DNA of 12,200 bases from Cruorifilaria tuberocauda (GCA_013365365.1 JABVXU010001015.1:1-12200); one strand, 5' to 3'; positions 1 through 7,094 are shown, numbered from the stretch's first letter. Numbers and translations: made by a program. Notes: generated from the sequence alone by a model not told the origin.

Positions 1-276
1 TTAACAGGTATAATGAAATTAAAAGTTATTTTCCTTTTTAATTTGCTTTTTCCTAGAAAGCGGGATAAGCGACAATTTTTTGGCGGTCACGGCTTCGGCA
101 TGCTATCTGTGCCATTCTTCAGCTATTCCTGGGGCAGTCATCATTATAGTGGGTATCACAGCCCTTGGCCGTATGGCTACGGCTGGGGATATCCATTCGG
201 ATGGCATCCATTTGGATGGTATCCAGTTGGGTGGTATCCAGTTGGAATGTATCCACCTGGAATCTTTTACGGATAA
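1..276 (+). CDS. Gene A: secreted Gly/Trp/Tyr/Pro/His-rich peptide precursor, 5' end outside window
   Basis: Preferred model, by comparison with paralogue gene B: bases 1-7 end a 5' exon (AAC, then AG), 8-56 are a 49-bp GT-AG intron, and 57-276 are the 3' exon, splitting an Arg codon AG|A. The 3' exon encodes KRDKR followed by QFFGG, then SVPFFSYSWG, a His/Tyr stretch and pentapeptides of the form GW(Y/H)P(V/F), ending IFYG at TAA 274-276. The polybasic site before Gln looks like a proprotein-convertase site that would leave a Gln (pyroglutamate-prone) N-terminus. An alternative model starts at ATG 13: the intron is open in the same frame and reads MKLKVIFLFNLLFP, which looks like a signal peptide itself. 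The tail homologous to gene B is out of frame downstream. Family name unknown; an antimicrobial or structural secreted peptide is inference from composition. Confidence 0.72.
   Translation, partial: LTGIMKLKVIFLFNLLFPRKRDKRQFFGGHGFGMLSVPFFSYSWGSHHYSGYHSPWPYGYGWGYPFGWHPFGWYPVGWYPVGMYPPGIFYG
199..258 (+). repeat. Four 15-bp in-frame repeats (GWYPV type) in gene A
   Basis: Four consecutive 15-base units (199-213, 214-228, 229-243, 244-258) encode GWHPF, GWYPV, GWYPV and GMYPP; a 12-base partial unit at 187-198 (GYPF) precedes them. The two central units are nearly identical at the DNA level, so the array probably grows by slippage or unequal exchange. Confidence 0.85.
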
Positions 277-330
277 GGCGACGATTCTGAGGAGATTTTG
301 GGAAAGGGTTTCATGATAATTCGGAGGCCT
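268..330 (+). other. Out-of-frame remnant of the gene-B-type Arg-rich tail in the 3' end of gene A
   Basis: Bases around 268-330 align with the coding tail of gene B (4616-4683): both share ATAAG-CGACGAT and CGGAGGCC blocks. In A an extra base just before the block makes the TAA that ends the protein, and about a dozen bases are missing further on. Even in the B frame A would stop at TGA soon after, so this stretch is noncoding in A. Confidence 0.65.
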
Positions 331-372
331 AGTTTGGCTGATAGATATTTGACTAATCTACCGAGTACTAGA

Positions 373-378
373 ATTAAA
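373..378 (+). promoter_or_regulatory. Possible variant poly(A) signal for gene A
   Basis: An ATTAAA hexamer lies about 100 bases after the gene A stop. ATTAAA is common by chance in DNA this AT-rich. Confidence 0.3.
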
Positions 379-764
379 ATTATTTAAAATTATAGCACAC
401 TTACATACATTAAGATGTGTAAAACAAAATAATTACTTTAGAAAATTTCAAAATAACAATGAATATCATTAATTTTTTAAAATATAAAATAATACGCAGT
501 TGTACAATTTCCATTATCATATGATTATCATTGTCTTACTGATATTAATCAAAAACAACGTATACTTTTGATAAATGTTTAAGTAATTGACTCCTTAAAG
601 TAGCATTTCGAGTTGTTTAAATAGCTATATGGTCTGAAATATATTCTGATCACGCTCTAATTATGTGTATTCATTTATGAATTAATAATCATATTTTATC
701 TGTCAATTTACTTTTATCACTGTAGCTTTATTGTATTAGTTCAGATGAAATTTTTAATTTAACG
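379..764. other. AT-rich intergenic stretch, nothing recognised
   Basis: No open frame with splice context, repeat or RNA gene was recognised here. Confidence 0.5.
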
Positions 765-976
765 AAATTTTTCTCGATTATATGTTATCATAAATATTTG
801 ACGGAAGAGAATCAATAGTAGTATTTTTCCTTCGTGAAATTCATGAATGAGGGACCATTTTTTTAATTAATTTGATTTTATTCTAAGATGATGAGAATTT
901 TACTGTGCAGAGAAAGAAACGATTTTTTCTACTCAAAATATAAATAGCAAGTAGTGGTCAATCTCATACATTGAAT
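765..976. repeat. Dispersed repeat copy 1 (partner at 8810-9012)
   Basis: Matches the later copy in collinear blocks: TTTGA-GGAAGA, a shared TTCCTTCGTGAAA, a CTGTGCAG/CTGTACAG block, and AGTGGTCAATCTC against AGTGGCCAATCTC. Identity is diverged and gapped, and limits are approximate. No terminal inverted repeat or target-site duplication was seen. Could be an old mobile element, or flank duplicated along with the gene family. Confidence 0.65.
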
Positions 977-1084
977 AAAACAAAACACTGAATAAAATGA
1001 TAAAAATTTTTCTTAAAAAGAATGCCGAATACTTTTTTACCGGCATTAATTACATTTATTAATTATATTTCTGATACTTACCTA

Positions 1085-1118
1085 ATGTAGAAAAAGAAAC
1101 AAGAATATTGCTGAGTTG
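1085..1118 (+). repeat. 34-bp direct repeat, copy 1
   Basis: Matches 1285-1318 at 33 of 34 positions; starts ATGTAGAAAAAG and ends ATTGCTGAGTTG. The copies start exactly 200 bases apart, with unrelated sequence between. Confidence 0.85.
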
Positions 1119-1284
1119 CAGTGATATTGTTGAACTGTGGAAACGTGATACGTATCCCTCGACATTCTTCCTTTATTCATCCAATTAAATCATTATTCCT
1201 TTAAATCGGTAAATTCTGCATATTCTTGTTATTTCATTTATTTTATTTTGTTTTTTAATTGAAGAAACATAAACTATCATAGAT

Positions 1285-1318
1285 ATGTAGAAAAGGAAAC
1301 AAGAATATTGCTGAGTTG
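1285..1318 (+). repeat. 34-bp direct repeat, copy 2
   Basis: Second copy, differing by one A-to-G change from 1085-1118. Read on the minus strand it is pyrimidine-rich, like a splice acceptor tract, but no exon could be tied to it. Confidence 0.85.
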
Positions 1319-2155
1319 ATTAACCTGGTGCTATTAGTCTCAAAATACTAAAAACACTTGTAAATCAATAAGTTGTGATTCCTGCGGTAAGTTACCAATC
1401 AAAGAAGAAGAATCTATAAAAACATTCGTTATTCTGATTTTTGCAAGAAGCACACTCTGGAATAACTATAAAATAATACAATCGTTACTCCGTCATCATT
1501 ATGTATCATCATCACAAATTATGATCAAGGTTCTTTTTGAGCGAAAGATTTAGTTTGGCACAATGTAAGAGTAAATAGTGAAGAGTAATTGATTGATTTA
1601 TTCTTCTTTTTGGTGCTATATTACAGTTATCAGAGAAAATAGTCAGCTGAATCGGTCTTCGTCACTACTATTCTTGGAAATCGTTAGGGACTTGAAGCAG
1701 TGATGAAGATATGTGTTGCTGGTGCTACCGCTTCATTTTAGAGCCAATAACTTAACTTCCCTTTCAAACTAGACAGTCATTGTTTGTATTAAAAAGACAA
1801 TTATTCATTTTGTAGAAGAAATTGGTAGCAGACAAGAAATTGCCTGTCATCTTTATAAGTCAACAAAGAATGCTTGAATATATAATGGATGGCAGGCTAA
1901 AAGTAGGTTATAAAGGCTAATCATTTATAATATTCTTTATAATAATGAATGAATAGAACGAGATATTAAAGCACACTTCAAATCATTCGGCTGAAAATAT
2001 TTGAGACCAAAAACTTCTATGTCACACGTTTCAAGAATGAAAAAGTACTTTGATTATGTAAATATTTTATATTGTAAAGTTATTTTGAATTTCCGAGAAC
2101 CACTGCTTACAGTAGGATTATAGTGAAAAAATTATAGTGTTTTGGATTAAATTGT
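1319..2155. other. Intergenic stretch; slightly GC-richer patch near 1640-1735
   Basis: No gene can be supported. An acceptor-like TATTACAG near 1626 is followed by about 23 open codons reaching a stop near 1702, in a patch less AT-rich than its surroundings; this could be a small exon but has no distinctive composition. The rest is AT-rich with many stops in all frames. Confidence 0.4.
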
Positions 2156-2161
2156 TTTATT
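2156..2161 (-). promoter_or_regulatory. Poly(A) signal for minus-strand gene E
   Basis: AATAAA on the minus strand, about 15 bases beyond the gene E stop codon. Confidence 0.5.
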
Positions 2162-2176
2162 TCACTAACAAGAATT

Positions 2177-2409
2177 TTATCCTTCGTTGAAAGATTGTGA
2201 GGAGGATTCCTGTGTCACTTGATGAAAGTTTGCTCCTTTTGATGATTGAATCGTTTGTTTGAGTTGGAAGTTGGGAGAGGTTATCGGATAATGGTTGAGA
2301 ATTATCTGATAGCAAATGATGGGCATTTCCTCATACGACAATGATTTCAACACAGAGATTGACGAGATATGATGCTGATGATTAGCGACTGACCATGATC
2401 CTGCTCCTA
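2177..2409 (-). CDS. Gene E: probable terminal exon, Ser/Gln/His-rich C-terminus of an unknown protein
   Basis: On the minus strand a strong acceptor (TTATTTTTCAG, AG at 2411-2410) is followed by a frame open for 76 codons plus stop, then AATAAA shortly after. The exon would start after codon position 1, the TA of the first codon coming from this exon. It reads GAGSWSVANHQHH, a central region with EEMPIICYQ, and a Ser/Gln/Asn-rich end QESSSQSFNEG. The region is less AT-rich than its flanks. The GAGSW stretch is reminiscent of the small-small-Trp motif in genes C, D and F, but this may be chance. No upstream exon could be located, so the protein's start and function are unknown. Confidence 0.4.
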
Positions 2410-2536
2410 CTGAAAAATAACCTATCATGCACGATTTCAAATGGGCGGTGCAGGATTAAAGCCGTGGGATGCATAAGTCAATGTAAACAGTTGAAATGAG
2501 AACTGTGTTCAATGATAAATCCTCCATCATCCCTTA

Positions 2537-2560
2537 ATGATGATGATGATGATGATGATG
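2537..2560 (+). repeat. (ATG)8 trinucleotide microsatellite
   Basis: Eight uninterrupted ATG units, about 130 bases upstream of the gene E exon on the opposite strand. No open frame uses it. Confidence 0.95.
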
Positions 2561-3386
2561 AAATACTATGGTTAAAACAGCGGTAAATAACCGTCAATCA
2601 TCTCTTGAAGACGATAATGAAGTGAGAAGTGGAATTGCATTGAATCAAGCATAAACTTGCTTCAATTGAGCAAATCTATACAAACACTTCCCAAATATAA
2701 TTTCATTATCTAAGGATTTAACATTCTCTCTTATACAATTTCGGTTTTTTCCGACAACATCTATGTTCTAACTATTCATTTTTTGAGTATTCTTTGTATT
2801 CTTATTTGTTTCATTCGTGCATATCTCTACTCAAACAACTGTTCGTTTAGCTTTGTTGTCTTTTTTTAATTTTCAAATTGTTATTGCCATTAATTTCCAT
2901 TCATTTCTATTCCTGAAATATTGCAATGAAAATGATAAAATGTGGCCAGTTGAGCATTCCTGAAGAATTATATTATATTAAATCATTATTGTGCGTATAA
3001 ATTTGCTGATTCTTGTCACTTTGATTTATATTACATGGATTAAACGCAAAGATCATTTAAATCATTTTCCGGGATGCATTGTAATGGTTATTTGCTTCAT
3101 TGTTTTCGTTGTTATTTGATAATAATTTAGTTAACAATAATAGGAGTGAAGAAAACTAAATGAGAGATATTTTTCGATGATAATTGTGATTAATTAAAGT
3201 AATAAACAAAGATAGTTTAATTTCTTTAATAGTAGGTGAAAGGAAGCACGAAACAAATAAATAATCAACAAATACTTGGTAGGTGATATTATATCGATTT
3301 TAGTCGAAGTTTAACACAGAATTTTTCAATACTGTATATCGCGTTTCGAATGAAATAATAGCTTTATTGTAACAGTAGTTTTGCAG
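2561..3386. other. AT-rich stretch between genes E and C; no exon resolved
   Basis: It should contain the first exon of gene C, and possibly upstream minus-strand exons of gene E, but no signal-peptide exon with a convincing donor was found. A short hydrophobic run MVICFIVFVVI near 3084 ends in a stop with no donor. Confidence 0.4.
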
Positions 3387-3590
3387 GTATTTCTGTACTT
3401 CCATAGTTCAGCACGATTGGGATCTTGGGGAAGACATATGGAGATGAAAAAGTTCCCGGGTTGTGGTCCATCTTTTGGCCAAGACTTTTTCATCGATCCA
3501 CCTAAATCGGACCTTTGGATCGATATTTGTATGAAAATACTTCATTTTGTCTCAATTAATTGCTTGTTCATTTCTATTTCTAATTGTTAA
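3387..3590 (+). CDS. Gene C: probable 3' exon of a small secreted-type protein, related to gene D
   Basis: Acceptor TTTTGCAG (AG 3385-3386) opens a 67-codon frame ending at TAA 3588-3590, immediately overlapped by AATAAA. An alternative acceptor (TAG, 3404-3406) gives the phase-2 junction used by genes B and D. The less AT-rich part reads ARLGSWGRHMEMKKFPG, then CGPSFGQDFFIDPPKSDLW. ARLGSWG compares with GRFGAWG in gene D and RRISAWD in gene F; FPG...FG..DFFID also compares with FPGGRFG..D..FIE in gene D. The last 20 codons are hydrophobic and AT-rich, so the true stop may differ. No 5' exon or signal peptide was found; it may be a decayed gene. The protein is unnamed. Confidence 0.4.
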   Translation, partial: VFLYFHSSARLGSWGRHMEMKKFPGCGPSFGQDFFIDPPKSDLWIDICMKILHFVSINCLFISISNC

Positions 3591-3594
3591 TAAA
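3589..3594 (+). promoter_or_regulatory. Poly(A) signal for gene C
   Basis: A canonical AATAAA overlaps the gene C stop codon, which would leave an extremely short 3' UTR. Confidence 0.4.
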
Positions 3595-4148
3595 CTTGTG
3601 GAACTTCATTTACAAACTTGAATTTGGTCTGATTCATTAATGAATACCAGAAAGAAAATATGTGTAAAGTGAAAATTGAAACAAGTTCTTAGAAGTTATG
3701 AATAAACATACTGCTATTACTTCATTTTCTAACAGCTAGAAATTACTTCGTAAAATATAATGATTATGAAAATATTTTTACAACAAACTATGCCATCCTC
3801 ACACTTTTATTTTTCCGGAGTGGTTCTTCTATTCTTTTATAAAAACAAATTAACCTCAGAACAGTGAATTCATATATTTGATTATTTGTTGCTGAAAAAA
3901 AGTGCTTCAGAGTTCTTATTATGTCAAATGAAATTTAAGTGAAAAAAAGCTAATAAAGTTTTTATATTAAATTAATTTTATTGTAATTATCAAAGCAGAA
4001 ATTTGAGTTAATTTATTATGCTTAATTATTGCTATCATTCAAAAGTATCGAAAATCCTTTGAATCCATTCGAGAGGAAACTCTTAGTAAGATAGTCTCAT
4101 AAAATAAAAAGGCGTAAATGTTGCAGTGGTTGAATGATAATGATTCTC
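3595..4148. other. AT-rich upstream flank of gene B
   Basis: No coding frame was recognised. The stretch should contain the promoter of gene B, but no core motif could be singled out. Confidence 0.4.
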
Positions 4149-4155
4149 TTTTCAG
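4149..4155 (+). other. Upstream acceptor site before gene B (possible trans-splice site)
   Basis: TTTTCAG, the consensus nematode acceptor, 39 bases before a second acceptor that abuts the start codon. With no donor seen just upstream, it is best read as an alternative spliced-leader site. Confidence 0.4.
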
Positions 4156-4188
4156 ATCGATACAATTCAAATCATTAATTGTAGAAAA

Positions 4189-4194
4189 TTTCAG
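4189..4194 (+). other. Acceptor abutting the gene B start codon (possible trans-splice site)
   Basis: TTTCAG directly followed by ATG 4195. A spliced leader joined here would leave no further 5' UTR. This decides the choice of start for gene B. Confidence 0.5.
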
Positions 4195-4703
4195 ATGTCT
4201 TCATGCAAGTTATCACATACTATCATTATCATAATACTTTGGGTGAATATAATATTGGTGTCCTGTCGTACGATATCTGATGCCAACAAAATAAGGTTAT
4301 ATTTTAATTTCTTAGACCAAAATTCAAATCTTTCATTTTATATTAACAGGTATAATGAAATTAAAAGTTATTTTCTTTTATACGGGAATTCGTTCATTTT
4401 TTTAGAAAACGGAACAAGCGACAATTTTTTGGCGCTCGGCATGAATTCGGCAGCATTTCTGTGCCGTTCTTCAATTATGCTTGGGGCAACAATCATCATG
4501 GTGGATGGTATGGTCCCGGGATGTATGGTTTTGGTTTGGGAGCGCCGTGGCATCCATTTGGTTCCCCATGGCATTCATTCGGTTCTCCGTGGCATTCATT
4601 TGGTCCTCCGTTTAGAATAAGACGACGATACTCGCGGAGACGTTGGAGAAGCTGGAGAAGGTTTGACGATGATTTCGGAGGCCCACGGATAATTGATTTC
4701 TAA
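4195..4703 (+). CDS. Gene B: secreted peptide precursor with polybasic site, PWHSFG repeats and Arg/Trp-rich tail
   Basis: Two exons, 4195-4349 and 4406-4703, with a 56-bp intron (CAG|GTATAA to TTTTTTTAG) splitting an Arg codon AG|A; 150 residues. An alternative donor at 4295 is in the same phase and would drop 18 residues; the downstream donor is preferred because its junction is identical in gene A. Residues 1-24 hold a signal peptide (core TIIIIILWVNIILVSC). Residues 52-57 form RKRNKR before Gln58, a likely convertase site. Then follow SVPFFNYAWG, a His/Gly/Tyr region, three heptads of the type GSPWHSF (about 97-117), a tail (122-137) with 10 Arg and 2 Trp in 16 residues, and an acidic FDDDFGG end. 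It is a head-to-tail paralogue of gene A. An extracellular cationic effector such as an antimicrobial peptide is inferred from composition only. Confidence 0.8.
4539..4601 (+). repeat. Three 21-bp in-frame repeats (GSPWHSF type) in gene B
   Basis: Units 4539-4559, 4560-4580 and 4581-4601 encode GAPWHPF, GSPWHSF and GSPWHSF, with a broken unit GPPF after them. The paralogue A has 15-base units at the equivalent place, so unit length has changed since duplication. Confidence 0.85.
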
Positions 4704-4758
4704 ACTAATTTATAAATAATGAATTTAAATCATTTAAACTTATTACCATATATATTGC

Positions 4759-4764
4759 AATAAA
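4759..4764 (+). promoter_or_regulatory. Poly(A) signal for gene B
   Basis: A canonical AATAAA begins 56 bases after the gene B stop codon. Confidence 0.6.
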
Positions 4765-5585
4765 ATTTAAAATTATTTTATGCAAGAATTTTAGAAAGAT
4801 TTAAAATAATAAAGAATGGTTTTAAATTTTGTGAAATATGAAAAAAGCGAATTTGTACAATTTTCGCTCACTATGGCATCATGATTGACTCAGTGATATT
4901 AGTCGGAAGAACTGCACATCTGAATGTTCAAATGAGCAGCTTCACATCATTTCAAATTTTTAAATGGCCAAAAATAATTCATGTTATCCTTATCAGCATG
5001 TTATCAGATTATAATTGATGAGAAGAGAGGACAAAGATCGAAACCTAATTTAGCAGTGGTATGTATTAAATTTCAATAAAAAATGGAAAAATTGCAAAAA
5101 TATGAGAATATGTCAATACATGTTAAACAATATAAATGATTTTGTTGGCTTTCACTCATATAGAAAAAGCATTTTTTTCTATTTCATATTATAATTTCAA
5201 TTTACCCATTACTAATTTTCGAAGAGAGTGTGGTTTGATAACTTCAACGAAATTCTGATAGGGAAGAAAAAATAATATTATGATAAATGATAACATTCAT
5301 TATCAATGCTTATAACGATTGTTAATAGCAATGCCTGTCTCAGATGGCTGAATACAACGAAGATGCTGTCCATCTATTTGATCACATGAAATTGCTGCTG
5401 TTTGATTGGAATTAAACATTCGAAAAAACAAAATACACCTAAGTAACCATCTCTTATGTTAGCTTTTTAAGTATTAAATGTCAAGAATTAAAAGTATTGA
5501 AAATATTGCTTTCACTCTCTTTAAATATTGAAAAAAGAGAAAATCGGAGAGGTGGAAATGAGGGAGAGAGATTTAAAGGTTCTTC
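4765..5585. other. AT-rich intergenic stretch between genes B and H
   Basis: No exon was recognised. A purine-rich run lies at about 5529-5572, just before gene H. A small hairpin of the ATAGAAAAA / TTTTTCTAT type lies near 5160. Confidence 0.45.
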
Positions 5586-5627
5586 TTGATGATCGATTTC
5601 AACGCTTCAGTTACATCAATCTTTTCC

Positions 5628-5960
5628 ATGAAATTAAGTTTAAATCTACTTGCCATTGGTTTCAATTCAAATGATATTCTCAAAGGCTTTACTAACTTAT
5701 TCTTTATTGCCTTATATTTTTTCCAATCAGTTGAAAAAAATGATATCTTCAGAGACTTCACTTACTTGTTATTTATCGCTTTGTATTTATTTCAAGCAAT
5801 TGGGAAATCAATAATTTGCAAGTTTTTATCAACGCTTATTTTTGCAGACTGCGCGTTAATGCGCGTTAAGCGTCAATTGTACGTCTTCTGGATAGATCCA
5901 TTTCAATTGAGCATCAGGAAGAAATTACGCATTAAGCTATTTATTAGGCGGAAGTTTTGA
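5628..5960 (+). CDS. Gene H: open frame with two 23-residue hydrophobic repeats and a basic tail
   Basis: A frame open from ATG 5589 to TGA 5958-5960 is the longest in the window. ATG 5628 is preferred: it gives MKLSLNLLAIGF, a signal-like start, with an acceptor-like GCTTCAG 17 bases upstream. Two tandem 23-residue units follow (NDILKGFTNLFFIALYFFQ, then NDIFRDFTYLLFIALYLFQ), then IICKFLSTLIFADC, then MRVKRQLYVFW, a KR-Q junction like that in A and B, and a Lys/Arg-rich end IRKKLRIKLFIRRKF. Changes between the DNA repeats fall mainly on third codon positions. Downstream, TTTTGACGATTTTGAT resembles the RFDDDF-encoding end of gene B. The opposite strand is also partly open, but stops interrupt its second repeat. 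No known domain was recognised; a decayed relative of A and B is possible. Confidence 0.4.
   Translation: MKLSLNLLAIGFNSNDILKGFTNLFFIALYFFQSVEKNDIFRDFTYLLFIALYLFQAIGKSIICKFLSTLIFADCALMRVKRQLYVFWIDPFQLSIRKKLRIKLFIRRKF
5670..5807 (+). repeat. Tandem 69-bp duplication in gene H
   Basis: Copies 5670-5738 and 5739-5807 match at 52 of 69 bases with no gaps. Of 17 differences, 10 fall on third, 4 on first and 3 on second codon positions of the + frame. Degenerate further units may flank both sides. Confidence 0.85.
5850..5869 (+). repeat. Tandem 10-bp repeat TGCGCGTTAA x2
   Basis: Two perfect adjacent units, unusually GC-rich for this window, directly after an acceptor-like TTTTTGCAG. They lie within gene H, just before the KRQ codons. 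Confidence 0.85.
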
Positions 5961-6185
5961 CGATTTTGATATGATAATGATGATGACATAAGTTCAGATG
6001 AATCTTTTTGGTGAATTGTATGGATAAAAAGTGCTTGCAAAGCCTCTTTTTTAATTATTATAAATCTTTTCATCATTTTCACTCTATCGCCATACAAATT
6101 TTACATTTCCTATTTCTTTTTTTATTAGCCTTTATCATTCGATCTTCATTATTCAATCCAAAATCAGAATAGCTAGGCGAAGTAT

Positions 6186-6291
6186 AACTGTTAAATCTAT
6201 CGATTTTTTATTGATTAATTAACTATTAAACTGCAAAGCAATTTCATGCTAATAATATTCGATAGATAATTCAAAAATTTTTTTAACAGTT
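6186..6291. repeat. Interrupted inverted repeat, possible MITE-like element 1
   Basis: The left arm AACTGTTAA + ATCTATCGA (6186-6203) is the inverse complement of TCGATAGAT (6259-6267) and TTAACAGTT (6283-6291); the right arm is split by 15 bases. No clear target-site duplication was seen. Confidence 0.5.
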
Positions 6292-6304
6292 TAGCTTTAC
6301 CAAC

Positions 6305-6449
6305 AGCTCTATAAATATTTAGCATTTTTTATTGCTCACATATAATGTAAAACGTATTTCTGATATAAATATTTAAGAAGCATTAAAATTTTATCATAAA
6401 GGAATATTTCTACAATGCTAATATTTATATGTTAAATTATGATAGAGCT
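6305..6449. repeat. Interrupted inverted repeat, possible MITE-like element 2
   Basis: The ends AGCTCTAT and ATAGAGCT are perfect inverse complements; inside them AAATATTTAGCA pairs with TGCTAATATTTA. The right arm carries about 14 extra bases. It lies only 13 bases from the previous inverted repeat. Confidence 0.45.
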
Positions 6450-7094
6450 ATCGGAAAGTTACTTTTCCTATGTGTTTTTTGCACATTAGCACAGTAATAG
6501 CATCAGTTTTCAAAGTTTTTTTTTCACTTTATTCAATTCAATTCTTTTAGAGCAGTTTCGAGCCAAAAATACAAGTCTCGCATTGATTATGTTTACTCTT
6601 CTCTTTCAAATTAAACTTTGATCTAAACTTTACCATCATGAATCATTTATTTATATATTTATCAAAAATTAAAATGAAATTCAAACAACCAAAAGTTTTA
6701 CTTTGACCATAATTCATGAGAGACGATGTTGAAAAAGTGGCGAGTGTTTGTAATGGATTTATGAAATCACAGTCTTACTGTAAAAAATCAATGAAACTAA
6801 TTAGCTTGTCCGAAATTGTGTTCTTTTCTATTAAGTAAGAAATACCAATTGTTTCAATAACTATTTTTTAAGAGAAAGGGTCATACATGAAGCTAAGTAA
6901 ATGAATGGTACTGATCATTTAGTTCTATAATTATTCATTACTTTTCTCTCGTTTTTTCCAGGTAGATTGTAAAAATATAAAAATTTCTGCAATTACACAA
7001 GAAAAGGAAAAATGAATACAAATTTAATTATTCAAAATTTAAAAGGACCTCATCTAATTAGAAAGAGTAAAAGAAAGAAAATTCAATATCAGTA
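6450..7094. other. AT-rich stretch, no gene resolved
   Basis: A good acceptor (TTTTTTCCAG, AG near 6959-6960) is present, but the frames after it close within about 18 codons. Nothing else was recognised. Confidence 0.4.

Noticed and set aside
80..316. 78-codon + strand frame overlapping gene A
   Set aside because: It is an alternate frame of the repeat-bearing exon; the QFFGG frame is the one conserved with gene B.
1084..1182. Minus-strand frame MSRDTYHVSTV... running into a strong GTAAGT donor
   Set aside because: A TAG stop sits exactly before the donor, so no continuing exon is possible in this frame.
1780..2100. Possible mariner-like transposase remnant
   Set aside because: A Trp-containing stretch suggested it, but no catalytic motifs, continuous frame or terminal inverted repeats were seen.
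4368..4574. Minus-strand frame opposite gene B
   Set aside because: Antisense shadow of the gene B intron and exon 2, with no minus-strand splice or poly(A) context.
5573..5761. Minus-strand frame ending MEKIDVTEALKSIIKKNL opposite gene H
   Set aside because: The equivalent antisense frame in the second 69-bp copy has two stops and the frame starts at GTG; the + frame is open through both copies. Not fully excluded.
5903..6097. 64-codon minus-strand frame
   Set aside because: AT-rich, no exon context, and antisense to the end of gene H.
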